From assembly GCA_030950865.1 (NCBI GenBank), contig JAUZQR010000217.1, positions 1 to 12,630 of the forward strand: a DNA stretch of 12,630 nucleotides. The letters are read 5' to 3'. The stretch comes from Mariprofundaceae bacterium. GTDB lineage: Bacteria > Pseudomonadota > Zetaproteobacteria > Mariprofundales > Mariprofundaceae. Made by a program: the position numbers and the translations under genes. Under the pieces are notes generated by a model. It ran no database searches. It was not told the DNA's origin and worked only from the letters and a program-made list of their open reading frames with translations. Below are positions 1 through 7,906 of the stretch, in pieces; the stretch's first letter is position 1; every line of letters begins with the position of its first letter.

Positions 1-458
1 CGCGTGCTATACTAAAAGCGGTCAAAAGCAGTGGGGTTAACACCACTCGCGAATTGGAAAATATATGTTTTCATGCCGTGCCACCTAAAACACGGCATGG
101 CTCCACTCACCCTGCCACCCGTACATTTCAAGCGCTGCGCATCTGGGTGAATGATGAATATGGTCAAATTGATACAGCTATAAAAGCTGCCATGCATTGC
201 CTTGCGCCATTGGGTCGCTTGGCTGTTATATCGTTTCATTCAGGTGAAGATCGCCGCATTCGCGACCTAATTGAAGCAGAAGTAAATCCTTGCACTTGCC
301 CAAGGGAATTTCCTATGTGTATATGTGGAAAAGTGGCAAGCATGCGTTGGATTCAAAAGAAACCCATTCGTGCCAGTGAGCGTGAATTGGAAGAAAACCC
401 ACGTAGTCGATCTGCTATGCTGCGTGTTGCAGAGCGACTGCCAGAGGTTGCATTGTGA
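1..458 (+). CDS. rsmH: RsmH (MraW), 16S rRNA m4C1402 N4-methyltransferase, C-terminal part
   Basis: This is the 3' part of rsmH, cut by the left edge; the reading frame is open from base 3, giving 151 visible residues. The family N4-methylates C1402 of 16S rRNA using S-adenosylmethionine and commonly opens dcw clusters. Visible conserved segments are RAILKAV, TTRELENI, HPATRTFQALRIWVNDE, the LAPLGRLAVISFHSGEDR strand and the terminal ENPRSRSAMLRVAER. The SAM-binding N-terminal motifs lie outside the window. A TTG at 54 could be mistaken for a start, but conserved RsmH sequence continues upstream of it, so it is internal. A cysteine-rich stretch (CxC, six residues, CxC) lies at 291-326, where the E. 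coli protein has a different insert. The stop codon TGA overlaps the GTG start of ftsL. Identification is secure. Confidence 0.96.
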   Translation, partial: RAILKAVKSSGVNTTRELENICFHAVPPKTRHGSTHPATRTFQALRIWVNDEYGQIDTAIKAAMHCLAPLGRLAVISFHSGEDRRIRDLIEAEVNPCTCPREFPMCICGKVASMRWIQKKPIRASERELEENPRSRSAMLRVAERLPEVAL

Positions 459-715
459 GCACGCGGCTGCTGTATGTTACTCTTTTTCTGTCTGTCAGTA
501 TATTGGCAGGTGCGCAGGTCTGGCTATCACACCTGCGTATTGAAACATCTCAACATGCTTCCATTCTGCAACAAGAAATTACTGCGCAACACGAAAAAAT
601 CCAAGCGCTTGGATTAGAGTATGCTAGTTTATCTCGCCCCAATCGCCTACGCCGATTGGCTCATAGCAAACTTGGCATGCAAGCGCCACGTGCCATACAG
701 GTACTCCAGCCATGA
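455..715 (+). CDS. ftsL: FtsL, bitopic cell division protein
   Basis: This small protein of 86 residues has the FtsL layout: a very short cytoplasmic N-terminus, one hydrophobic membrane span at about residues 4-23, then a periplasmic helix rich in Gln, Glu and His at about 30-60 that could form a coiled coil. It ends in the family-like segment LSRPNRLRRLAHSKLGMQAP (59-78). FtsL forms a complex with FtsB and FtsQ that helps switch on FtsW and FtsI at the septum. It is shorter than E. coli FtsL (121 residues), but FtsL is poorly conserved and varies in length. The start is GTG at 455, overlapping the rsmH stop (GTGA), with AGAGG at 443-447 as ribosome binding site. The call rests on position between rsmH and ftsI, topology and the C-terminal segment. 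Confidence 0.88.
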   Translation: MSTRLLYVTLFLSVSILAGAQVWLSHLRIETSQHASILQQEITAQHEKIQALGLEYASLSRPNRLRRLAHSKLGMQAPRAIQVLQP

Positions 716-2610
716 GTAAAATCCAGCATAAAAAACAGCAAGATATACATGCGCGTCGGCGCATGGAGGTTGTGGTTGGTTTGATGGCATTTGGTTTAGC
801 GATGTTGCTTATCCGCGCTGTTGATTTGCATGTATTGCAAAGCGATGCCTTAAAAGCTCATGCCTCCCATCAACATTTTCATCAGTATAATGTAGCCGCA
901 CCACGCGGGGTTATTCTTGATCGGCATGGGCGCATCTTATCCAAAAGCATTGAAGTCCCATCTATTGGCGCGTTGGTCGGCGAGATTCCCGAAAAGGATT
1001 TAAAATCATTAGCAAGTGCCTTAGAAATGCCCCTTTCTAAGTTGCAAAGGAAAATTAAGAACCGCAAAGGTTTTAGATGGTTGGCGCGCCAAGTATCACC
1101 TGCGATTGCTGCCCGTGTAGCTGCGCTAAAAGTTCCGGGTGTACGCCAAGAAAGCGAGTGGCGGCGCTATCAACCACTAGGTCCTGAGACTGGGCATGTT
1201 CTGGGTTTTGTTGGTATCGATGGGCATGGGCTTGAAGGCGTTGAACGCAGTATGGAGCAACGCCTGCAAGGTCAAGCTGGCACACGCCTTGTACAACGTG
1301 ATGCGCGCGGACACTCTTTACCTGGCGGCATATGGCTGAAAAAACCACATATGGGTAGTGCATTAACATTAACCATTGATAGCAATATACAAAGCATCGC
1401 TTATGCCGCATTAACCGAAGGTATTCACAAACAGCACGCCAAAGGCGGGTCTGTTGTTGTCATGAACCCAAAAAATGGTGACATCTTAGCCATGGCAAGC
1501 TGGCCTGGTTTCAATCCTAATAATTTCACCCGTTATAAACCTGGCCAATGGCGGAACCGTGCCATTACGGACATTTTTGAGCCAGGCTCGACCATGAAAC
1601 CGTTTACCATTGCCACAGCGATTGATTCAAAAAAATGGCAAGTAAATAGCCTTGTATTTTGTGAGAATGGAAGTTTCCGAGTCGCTGATTACACCATCCA
1701 TGATGACCATTCCGAAGGCTGGTTAAATTTAACAGGTATTATTGCAAAATCGAGTAATATCGGCGCTGCTAAAATAGCCTTAAATATAGGTTCGGAACAA
1801 CTGGGCGGCCACTTAGCATCTTTGGGCTTTGGACAACGGACAGGTATAGGGCTCGGTGGTGAGTCGGCTGGCATTCTTATCCCATCTAAAAAATGGGGGG
1901 TTGTAGAAACTGCCAACATAGCCTTTGGGCAAGGTATTGCCACCACGCCGTTGCAGCTTGCAGCGGCATTTAGCGTTTTGGCAAATCATGGTGTTAAGTT
2001 AACTCCTCGCCTTGTATTATCTGATAAAAAGACTCTTGGAAAACAAATATTTTCAACCAAAACAAGCCAATCTGTCACACAAATGCTTGTTGCAGCAACA
2101 GGCATTAATGGTACAGGACAACGTGCCGTTCCTGCGGGTTATCATGTTGCTGGAAAAACTGGCACAGCTCAAAAAGCAAATAAGCAAGGCTCTTATGCCA
2201 AAGATAAATTTACAGCCGTCTTCGCTGGTTTTGTGCCTGCCGAAGACCCTGAAATTGTTATTGTAGTCGTGATTGATGAGCCGCAAAAATCTATTTATGG
2301 CGGCACTGTAGCAGCTCCTGTTTTTCGTAACATCGCAGCGACTGCATTGCCATATCTCGGTTCACTGCCAGACATGCAAGCCTCAACAGGTTGGCAAGTT
2401 CAACAGGCATCCGCAACATCCAATGCTCCGCCTGCAACAGGTCTAGCACCTCATTTGATTGGTCTATCTTTACGCCAAGCTTTCCAGCAATCAGAGCAAC
2501 AAGGTTATGCTTTGCGTAGCCATGGTTCTGGCTGGGTTACACGCCAATCACCTCACCCGCTTACTGCATTATCCGCAGGCTCTGATATTGAGGTTTGGCT
2601 CAATGAATAA
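712..2610 (+). CDS. ftsI: FtsI (PBP3), septal peptidoglycan transpeptidase with C-terminal PASTA-like domain
   Basis: This is a class B penicillin-binding protein of 632 residues that cross-links septal peptidoglycan in the periplasm as the partner of FtsW. In order it shows a basic cytoplasmic tail, a membrane anchor at about 19-37, the PBP dimerisation-domain motif RGVILDRHG (65-73), and a transpeptidase domain. The domain has all three active-site motifs: S293-T-M-K296 with nucleophile Ser293, S347-S-N349, and K482-T-G-T485. About 54 residues at the C-terminus (579-632, APHLIGLSLRQA to DIEVWLNE) resemble one PASTA domain, joined by a linker rich in Ala, Ser and Thr. E. coli FtsI lacks this module. 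The ATG start overlaps the ftsL stop as ATGA, with AGGT at 699-702 upstream. The position and RG...DRHG motif favour FtsI over the elongation enzyme PBP2. Confidence 0.96.
   Translation: MSKIQHKKQQDIHARRRMEVVVGLMAFGLAMLLIRAVDLHVLQSDALKAHASHQHFHQYNVAAPRGVILDRHGRILSKSIEVPSIGALVGEIPEKDLKSLASALEMPLSKLQRKIKNRKGFRWLARQVSPAIAARVAALKVPGVRQESEWRRYQPLGPETGHVLGFVGIDGHGLEGVERSMEQRLQGQAGTRLVQRDARGHSLPGGIWLKKPHMGSALTLTIDSNIQSIAYAALTEGIHKQHAKGGSVVVMNPKNGDILAMASWPGFNPNNFTRYKPGQWRNRAITDIFEPGSTMKPFTIATAIDSKKWQVNSLVFCENGSFRVADYTIHDDHSEGWLNLTGIIAKSSNIGAAKIALNIGSEQLGGHLASLGFGQRTGIGLGGESAGILIPSKKWGVVETANIAFGQGIATTPLQLAAAFSVLANHGVKLTPRLVLSDKKTLGKQIFSTKTSQSVTQMLVAATGINGTGQRAVPAGYHVAGKTGTAQKANKQGSYAKDKFTAVFAGFVPAEDPEIVIVVVIDEPQKSIYGGTVAAPVFRNIAATALPYLGSLPDMQASTGWQVQQASATSNAPPATGLAPHLIGLSLRQAFQQSEQQGYALRSHGSGWVTRQSPHPLTALSAGSDIEVWLNE
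2590..2593 (+). promoter_or_regulatory. Ribosome binding site fixing the murE start
   Basis: GAGG, within the longer TTGAGGT, lies 9 bases before the ATG at 2603, inside the ftsI coding end. The later in-frame ATG codons at 2615 and 2633 have no comparable purine run before them. The open frame reaches back to 2459, but that part lies wholly inside ftsI and shows no MurE similarity. Confidence 0.6.
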
Positions 2611-4123
2611 GTCGATGCAATACCTCAAAACAATGAGCCAGCCTAGCGTGCAAAGTTTTACTTCACTGGGCTATGACTTTTCGGGTGCAGACTGCAACAT
2701 CCAAAATATTTGCGATGATTCCCGTGCTGTTAAGCAAGGCGATACTTTTTTATGCATGCCGCGAAGCGCAGGGCAAAGTCGCGACTATATTCAATATGCC
2801 ATTGTCGCAGGTGCCAGCAGCATCATTTATATTGGCAACGATTATGTAAACAGCAGTGTTCCATGCCTTTATCTGTCTGACATGGATGAAGCGGGTGTGT
2901 TCTTACGTCGTTATTTTCAAACCGAGCAAACCACAACCCAGTGTATCGGCATTACAGGTACGGATGGCAAAACCAGTGTTGCTTGGATTTTGCGTGAAGC
3001 ATTGGTGAAAAAATATGGTCAAGCATGGTCTTCAGGGACATTGGGCTGGATTGAAGATGATGGACATATCCATGATTTGGGTAATACCACCCCGTCTATG
3101 TTAACCCTACACCACTTATTATCTGCAGCTGATAAACAAAATATCCCAGCCTTGGTTATGGAAGTATCATCGCATGGCATAGATCAGCAACGTATTGCGG
3201 GCTTACATTTTGATGCAGGTATATGGACAACATTGGGGCGCGATCATTTGCAAGACCATGGTGGCTTTGAGGCTTATGCATCATTAAAGAGTCGTTTTAT
3301 TTACGACACAGGCAAGCACGGTGGAACAGTTGTTTATAATCATGACCAAACGAATGTTTACAAACATCTTAAACCTGCTGATTTTGCACTGCACGCCTAT
3401 GGACATGGTTTATATGAACATAACAAACAAGCGGATATGATGACATGGGAGCAAGAGCTTCCTGGTTTATTACGCTTGGCATACCAAGGCGAAGAAGTCG
3501 TGGTAGAGGATATTCCTGTTGGTCGTTTCCATGCCGAAAACATCGCCGCTGTAGCACAGATATTGCATAGCCATTATAAACTCAACCTGCAAGAAATTGC
3601 CCAGCTTTTATGTGGTGTTACAGCCCCTCCTGGTCGCATGCAGCCCGTGAATGCTGGAATTTGGCAAGCATTTATTGATTACGCACATACAGCCGAAGCA
3701 TTGCAAGCCTGTTTGGAAAGCATCCGCCCTATCACGCACGGACGTTTATTACTTGTGTTTGGCTGTGGTGGTGAACGCGACCGAGAGAAGCGTCCTGCAA
3801 TGGGACGTATTGCCTCTGAATTCGCGGATATCCTGTGGATTACATCCGATAATCCTCGCCATGAACGTCCAGAAATCATTGCGTCAGAAATTGAAGAAGG
3901 TATCGCTCACCCTTACCCTCTGGAAGTACACTTACAGCTTGATCGCAAACAAGCTATTGCCGATGCCATCGCTAGCATGAACAGTGATGATACTTTGGTT
4001 ATCGCAGGTAAAGGTCACGAAGCTTATATGGATATTCAAGGTGAGCGTTTACCATGGAGCGATATGGCGTGTGCTCGTCAGTTGCTACATCAAAAAAATA
4101 TGGGGCAAACCTCATGTATTTAA
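2603..4123 (+). CDS. murE: MurE, UDP-MurNAc-L-Ala-D-Glu:meso-diaminopimelate ligase
   Basis: This cytoplasmic ATP-dependent Mur ligase of 506 residues adds the third residue of the peptide stem. The P-loop is ITGTDGKTS with Lys123. The segment MEVSSHGIDQQR is followed by the central-domain RDHLQDH (213-219) and Lys229, the likely carbamylated lysine. Next come FIDYAHTAEAL, the VFGCGGERDREKRPAMG loop, and DNPR at 416-419. In characterised enzymes DNPR marks meso-DAP rather than lysine specificity, and this fits a Gram-negative host. GKGHEAYM near the end corresponds to the usual GKGHEDYQ. Length is close to the E. coli enzyme (495). The ATG at 2603 was chosen for its ribosome binding site; the gene overlaps ftsI by 8 bases and murF by 10. 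Small departures from consensus are listed in the findings. Confidence 0.96.
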   Translation: MNKSMQYLKTMSQPSVQSFTSLGYDFSGADCNIQNICDDSRAVKQGDTFLCMPRSAGQSRDYIQYAIVAGASSIIYIGNDYVNSSVPCLYLSDMDEAGVFLRRYFQTEQTTTQCIGITGTDGKTSVAWILREALVKKYGQAWSSGTLGWIEDDGHIHDLGNTTPSMLTLHHLLSAADKQNIPALVMEVSSHGIDQQRIAGLHFDAGIWTTLGRDHLQDHGGFEAYASLKSRFIYDTGKHGGTVVYNHDQTNVYKHLKPADFALHAYGHGLYEHNKQADMMTWEQELPGLLRLAYQGEEVVVEDIPVGRFHAENIAAVAQILHSHYKLNLQEIAQLLCGVTAPPGRMQPVNAGIWQAFIDYAHTAEALQACLESIRPITHGRLLLVFGCGGERDREKRPAMGRIASEFADILWITSDNPRHERPEIIASEIEEGIAHPYPLEVHLQLDRKQAIADAIASMNSDDTLVIAGKGHEAYMDIQGERLPWSDMACARQLLHQKNMGQTSCI

Positions 4124-5475
4124 GTGGTCTAGACATTCAACACGCCACACGTGGGCAATGGCGCAATCAGCAGCCTGATAAAATCGAGCAGATTCAAGTA
4201 GAGCATCTTCAAACGGACTCTCGCCATTTTAATCAAGGCGATGCTTTTCTTGCTTTGCGTGGCCCCCACTTTGATGGTCATGCCTTTGCCCAACAAGTAA
4301 GTAATAAAGCCTGTGCTCTTATTGGTGACCATCAAGGCATTCAAAACTGGTCTGATTTGAAAACGCCACAATTAGAAGTTAGCGACACCTTGCTTGCACT
4401 CGGTGATATTGCCCATGCTTGGCGCAAGAAATTAACCGCAACAAGCGTGATTGCTATTACAGGCTCTTACGGTAAAACTACCATTCGTTCGATGTTGACA
4501 CATACATTCAATGCTTTGGGCATTAAAACCACTGCTACCCATGCCAATCTAAACAACTTGATTGGTGTGCCTATGACACTTTTAGGTGTTCCCGAAAATG
4601 CTGAAATCGCACTGATTGAATGTGGCATTAGCGAAATTGGTGAAATGCAACAACTCTCCAAAATTGTACAGCCTGATATTGCCATTTTAACAGGTCTTAC
4701 GAGTGCCCATGCCGAAGGGTTGGGGGGATTAGAGGGTGTTGCGCATGAAAAGTCTCTATTATTAAAACAATTGCTACCACAAGGTTGGTGCGCCTTGGGT
4801 GAAGGTGTTCGCAAACAGTTAAAAGACATGCAACATGATTGCATAGAAACCTTTGTCGACTGGCAGCTACAAGGCAAAGATTTGTCATTAAGCTATCAAG
4901 GTGAGTCTGCATCTTTAACATTACCACTGCCTGCGCCACATTGGGGCTCAAATATGGCGTTTGTTGCTTCTATTGTGTTGCAATATGGGCAAAAACATCA
5001 ACGCCAAATAAGCTTTAAAGCAATAACATCTGCTTTGGCGACTTGGCAAGCTGCCGAAGGGCGTTTACAAACGCTTTCAGGCATCAACCACTGTGTCATT
5101 TTAGATGATTGCTACAATGCCAACCCCATCTCTATGCAAGCTGCACTTCATACATTGTCAGCCATGCCAAAACGCCGCATCGCAATACTGGGTGACATGG
5201 CTGAGTTGGGTGATGATGCAGAGTATGCCCACAAACAACTTGATGTATCACAAGTGGATATGCTGATGCTGGTTGGTACGCATATGCATGCCTTACATCA
5301 ACAGATTCCAGCATCGCAATGGTTCGCTAATACAGGTTTATTGCTCACATGGTTAAGAGAGCACCAAGCGATGTTTACAGCCCAAGACACCATACTCATC
5401 AAAGCATCGCATAGCATAAAACTTAATCTTGTTGTTGAACTGCTTGCAGAGCAAGGAGATACACATGCTATATAA
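4114..5475 (+). CDS. murF: MurF, UDP-MurNAc-tripeptide:D-Ala-D-Ala ligase
   Basis: This is the last cytoplasmic Mur ligase, joining the D-Ala-D-Ala made by Ddl to UDP-MurNAc-tripeptide. From ATG 4114 it has 453 residues, near the E. coli length. It shows the N-terminal [17 protein letters not shown] segment typical of MurE and MurF, and the P-loop ITGSYGKTT with Lys121. Further on are [15 protein letters not shown], the central [33 protein letters not shown] and [16 protein letters not shown]. The C-terminal KASHS (430-434) stands where many homologues have KGSR or KGSN. A start at 4054 would add 20 residues (MERYGVCSS...) unlike the family N-terminus. The 4114 start aligns with known MurF starts but has only GGGG (4102-4105) as ribosome binding site, so the start is less certain than the function. 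It overlaps murE by 10 bases and mraY by 11. Confidence 0.95.
   Translation: MYLSGLDIQHATRGQWRNQQPDKIEQIQVEHLQTDSRHFNQGDAFLALRGPHFDGHAFAQQVSNKACALIGDHQGIQNWSDLKTPQLEVSDTLLALGDIAHAWRKKLTATSVIAITGSYGKTTIRSMLTHTFNALGIKTTATHANLNNLIGVPMTLLGVPENAEIALIECGISEIGEMQQLSKIVQPDIAILTGLTSAHAEGLGGLEGVAHEKSLLLKQLLPQGWCALGEGVRKQLKDMQHDCIETFVDWQLQGKDLSLSYQGESASLTLPLPAPHWGSNMAFVASIVLQYGQKHQRQISFKAITSALATWQAAEGRLQTLSGINHCVILDDCYNANPISMQAALHTLSAMPKRRIAILGDMAELGDDAEYAHKQLDVSQVDMLMLVGTHMHALHQQIPASQWFANTGLLLTWLREHQAMFTAQDTILIKASHSIKLNLVVELLAEQGDTHAI
5453..5458 (+). promoter_or_regulatory. Strong ribosome binding site of mraY
   Basis: AAGGAG lies 6 bases before the ATG at 5465, inside the 3' end of murF. It fixes the mraY start; an upstream in-frame TTG at 5429 would add 12 residues unlike the family and has no such site. 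Confidence 0.75.
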
Positions 5476-6535
5476 CCTTCTTGTGCCATTAATTGATGAT
5501 TATTCATTCCTTAACCTATTTCAGTATATCACTGTCCGCACAGTAGGTGCACTGGTAACCTCATTGGTTATTTGCTGGGTAGTAGGCCCTGTCTTTATCG
5601 GCTGGATGAAAGATTTGCAGGGTCAAGGTCAACCTATACGCGATGATGGTCCACAAAGTCACTTGTCCAAACAAGGCACACCGACCATGGGCGGTCTATT
5701 GATTCTCTTTAGCTTAACCATTTCCACATTATTATGGGCTGATTTGACCAATCATTTTATTTGGTTGGCTCTTTTGGTCACGCTCGGTTATGGGTTGATT
5801 GGTGGATGGGATGATTACCTCAAATTAACCAAACAAAACAGCAAAGGGCTATCGGGTCGTTGGAAGTTATTATTGCAACTCTTATTCGGTGGCATTGCTG
5901 CCGTCGGCTTGATGCAAACCACTGCCCCTATTGTTGATATTCCATTCTTCGCTGTGCAGTGGGATATGGGTTACTGGTATATCTTATTTGTTATATTTGT
6001 ATTGATTGGCACATCCAATGCCGTGAATTTAACCGATGGTTTGGATGGTTTAGCTGTGACTCCAACCTTTATGACTGCCATGGCTTTGGCAGTGATTGTA
6101 TACCTTGCTGGTCATGCGCATTTTTCTGAGTATCTATTAATTCCCTACATTCCTGGCGCAGGCGAGTTAACCATTTTCTGCGGTGCTATTATGGGTGCTT
6201 GTTTGGGTTTCTTATGGTTCAATACCTATCCAGCACAAGTATTCATGGGTGATGTTGGCTCATTGGCACTTGGCGGTGCATTGGGTTTTGTAGCATGCGC
6301 TGTACATCAACAGTTCTTACTGGCTATTGCTGGTGGATTATTTGTCCTAGAGGCTGTGTCTGTGATTGTTCAGGTTGCTAGTTTTAAGCTTACAGGTAAA
6401 CGCGTTTTTCGCATGGCTCCTATTCATCATCATTATGAATTAAAAGGCTGGCCCGAACCTAAGGTCATTGTACGTTTCTGGATCATCTCATTTCTATTGG
6501 CATTGGTAGCACTTGCTACCTTGAAGATTCGTTAA
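5465..6535 (+). CDS. mraY: MraY, phospho-MurNAc-pentapeptide transferase (lipid I synthase)
   Basis: This polytopic inner-membrane enzyme of 356 residues (E. coli 360) transfers phospho-MurNAc-pentapeptide from UDP to undecaprenyl phosphate, giving lipid I. Family signatures read in order: [18 protein letters not shown] after the first hydrophobic segments, then [22 protein letters not shown] with the Asp116-Asp117 pair and Lys120. [10 protein letters not shown] follows (Asn188, Asp191, Asp194), then [15 protein letters not shown] and the histidine cluster [18 protein letters not shown] (His321-323). The aspartates and histidines lie in the magnesium and nucleotide site known from MraY structures. 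About ten hydrophobic spans are visible. The gene overlaps murF by 11 bases, and its stop is followed by the only gap in the window, 3 bases, before murD. Nothing in the sequence looks unusual. Confidence 0.98.
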   Translation: MLYNLLVPLIDDYSFLNLFQYITVRTVGALVTSLVICWVVGPVFIGWMKDLQGQGQPIRDDGPQSHLSKQGTPTMGGLLILFSLTISTLLWADLTNHFIWLALLVTLGYGLIGGWDDYLKLTKQNSKGLSGRWKLLLQLLFGGIAAVGLMQTTAPIVDIPFFAVQWDMGYWYILFVIFVLIGTSNAVNLTDGLDGLAVTPTFMTAMALAVIVYLAGHAHFSEYLLIPYIPGAGELTIFCGAIMGACLGFLWFNTYPAQVFMGDVGSLALGGALGFVACAVHQQFLLAIAGGLFVLEAVSVIVQVASFKLTGKRVFRMAPIHHHYELKGWPEPKVIVRFWIISFLLALVALATLKIR

Positions 6536-6538
6536 GTC

Positions 6539-7906
6539 ATGACTGCTAGCAACCCACAAAAACACGCCATCATAGGCATGGGAAAAACAGGCATCTCTAT
6601 CGCCCATTTTCTATTGCGCCAAAGTATCCTCTGCGAAGCATTTGATGAAAAACTCAGCACGCTTCCAGAAGATTTAAATATCCCATTGCATACAGGTGCG
6701 CTCAACAGTGAGGCGCTTCAAGTATTTGATTATATCTGGGTTAGCCCAGGTATTCCTTGGAATAATTTAGCGTTACAAAAAACACGCAATGCTGGCATTC
6801 CTATGCAAGGCGACTTAGCTCTATTTTTAGAACATTGTGACACACCATTGATTGCTATTACAGGCACCAATGGCAAAACAACCACCACACAAACCATACA
6901 AACACTCTTGGAAACACTGCCTGGCGGCTGCGATACGGGCGGTAATATTGGTACGCCCATGCTCGATCTTATTAGCCCAAACAAACTTCCTAACCGTATT
7001 GCGTTGGAGCTTTCTAGCTTTCAACTGGAGCGCTGTAATCATATTCACCCGCGCTGGGCTGTTTTACTTAATATTCAATCTGACCATGCCGACATGCATG
7101 CCAATAAAGAAGCATATTTAGAGGCTAAGCTACGTCTTTTCGCCCATCAAAGCACAGGCGACACTGCCATGCTACCCACAGGCGATGTTTGGAATGCTTT
7201 GACTGAACAATTATCCGAACGTGGTGTTCAGGTACATCGTTTTGGACATCTTATCGAAAATCACCCTGCCATTGAAACATTGGCTGCGGGCATTGTAAGC
7301 AATGATAAACAACATACGTTGTTTTGGCATCAGGATGGACATCGCCAAAGCCTCAATTGCCAACGCATCCCAACACGTGGTTTACATCAGCATATCAACC
7401 TAGCGGTGGCAGCACAGGCAGCCGCTGATTTTGGTGTTTCCAATACAGTGATTCGTGAAGCAATATCATCATTCCGAGGTTTGCCACATCGTTTACGATT
7501 GATTGGCAATGTTGCAGGGCATGATTGGTTTGATGATTCCAAGGCGACCAACCCTGCTGCTGCACAAGCGGCATTAAACTCATTTGAGCAGAGTATTTGG
7601 ATTTGTGGTGGCTTGCGCAAAGGTTTGGATTTAATGCCTTTATCAGATGCTGTTAGTGAACATGTATCGCACGCCATTGTCATTGGCAAAGAAAAGAGAC
7701 CTTATATCGAGTTGTTACAAAAAGCAGGCATTAGTTACACCGTCGGCGGCACAGTTGAACGAGCGGTTGTTATGGCTGCCAATCATGCAAGCAATCTGCC
7801 TGTTTTATTATCACCTGCAGCAGCTAGCCAAGACCAATTTGCCAATTATGCAGAGCGTGGTTATGCCTTTGCCAAGGCAATCAAACATCTGGAGAAGCAA
7901 AGCTAA
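6539..7906 (+). CDS. murD: MurD, UDP-MurNAc-L-Ala:D-Glu ligase
   Basis: This cytoplasmic Mur ligase of 455 residues adds D-glutamate to UDP-MurNAc-L-alanine. It begins with a Rossmann-like uridine-binding segment (HAIIGMGKTGISIAHFLL) and WVSPGIP. The P-loop AITGTNGKTTTT carries Lys113. Then come the GGNIGTPMLDL and ELSSFQLE segments, NIQSDHADMHANKEAYLEAK with Lys197 as the likely carbamylated lysine, and DDSKATNPAAA (332-338 onward). Near the end are CGGLRKGLDLMPL and LLSPAAASQDQFANYAERGYAF. All are MurD-specific. Length is close to the E. coli enzyme (438). The ATG at 6539 is 3 bases after the mraY stop; the nearest purine run, GAAG at 6523-6526, is rather far upstream, so initiation may depend on ribosomes finishing mraY. 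The stop shares one base with the ftsW start (TAATG). Confidence 0.97.
   Translation: MTASNPQKHAIIGMGKTGISIAHFLLRQSILCEAFDEKLSTLPEDLNIPLHTGALNSEALQVFDYIWVSPGIPWNNLALQKTRNAGIPMQGDLALFLEHCDTPLIAITGTNGKTTTTQTIQTLLETLPGGCDTGGNIGTPMLDLISPNKLPNRIALELSSFQLERCNHIHPRWAVLLNIQSDHADMHANKEAYLEAKLRLFAHQSTGDTAMLPTGDVWNALTEQLSERGVQVHRFGHLIENHPAIETLAAGIVSNDKQHTLFWHQDGHRQSLNCQRIPTRGLHQHINLAVAAQAAADFGVSNTVIREAISSFRGLPHRLRLIGNVAGHDWFDDSKATNPAAAQAALNSFEQSIWICGGLRKGLDLMPLSDAVSEHVSHAIVIGKEKRPYIELLQKAGISYTVGGTVERAVVMAANHASNLPVLLSPAAASQDQFANYAERGYAFAKAIKHLEKQS

Noticed and set aside
54..56. TTG as a possible start of a short form of RsmH
   Set aside because: The open frame upstream to base 3 encodes conserved RsmH sequence (RAILKAV...TTRELE), so the gene is merely cut by the window edge.
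1073..1411. Open frame of 112 codons on the minus strand inside ftsI
   Set aside because: It lies antisense to conserved FtsI sequence, shows no recognisable domain, and I saw no clear ribosome binding site.
2469..2483. A 15-base sequence (TTTACGCCAAGCTTT) that occurs again at 11500-11514
   Set aside because: Both copies encode LRQA-type residues in frame in unrelated genes (ftsI and murC) and no further copies were noticed, so chance and shared codon choice explain it better than a repeat element.
2459..2602. In-frame extension of murE upstream of the ATG at 2603
   Set aside because: It lies fully inside the conserved ftsI C-terminal domain in another frame, encodes nothing like MurE, and the 2603 start has its own ribosome binding site.
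4467..4877. Open frame of 136 codons on the minus strand inside murF
   Set aside because: It is rich in Cys, Pro and Ser, resembles no known family, and overlaps a well-conserved gene; it is a shadow of murF codons.
6536..6538. The mraY-murD gap as a possible site for a promoter or terminator
   Set aside because: Three bases are too few, and no hairpin followed by a T run was seen around it.
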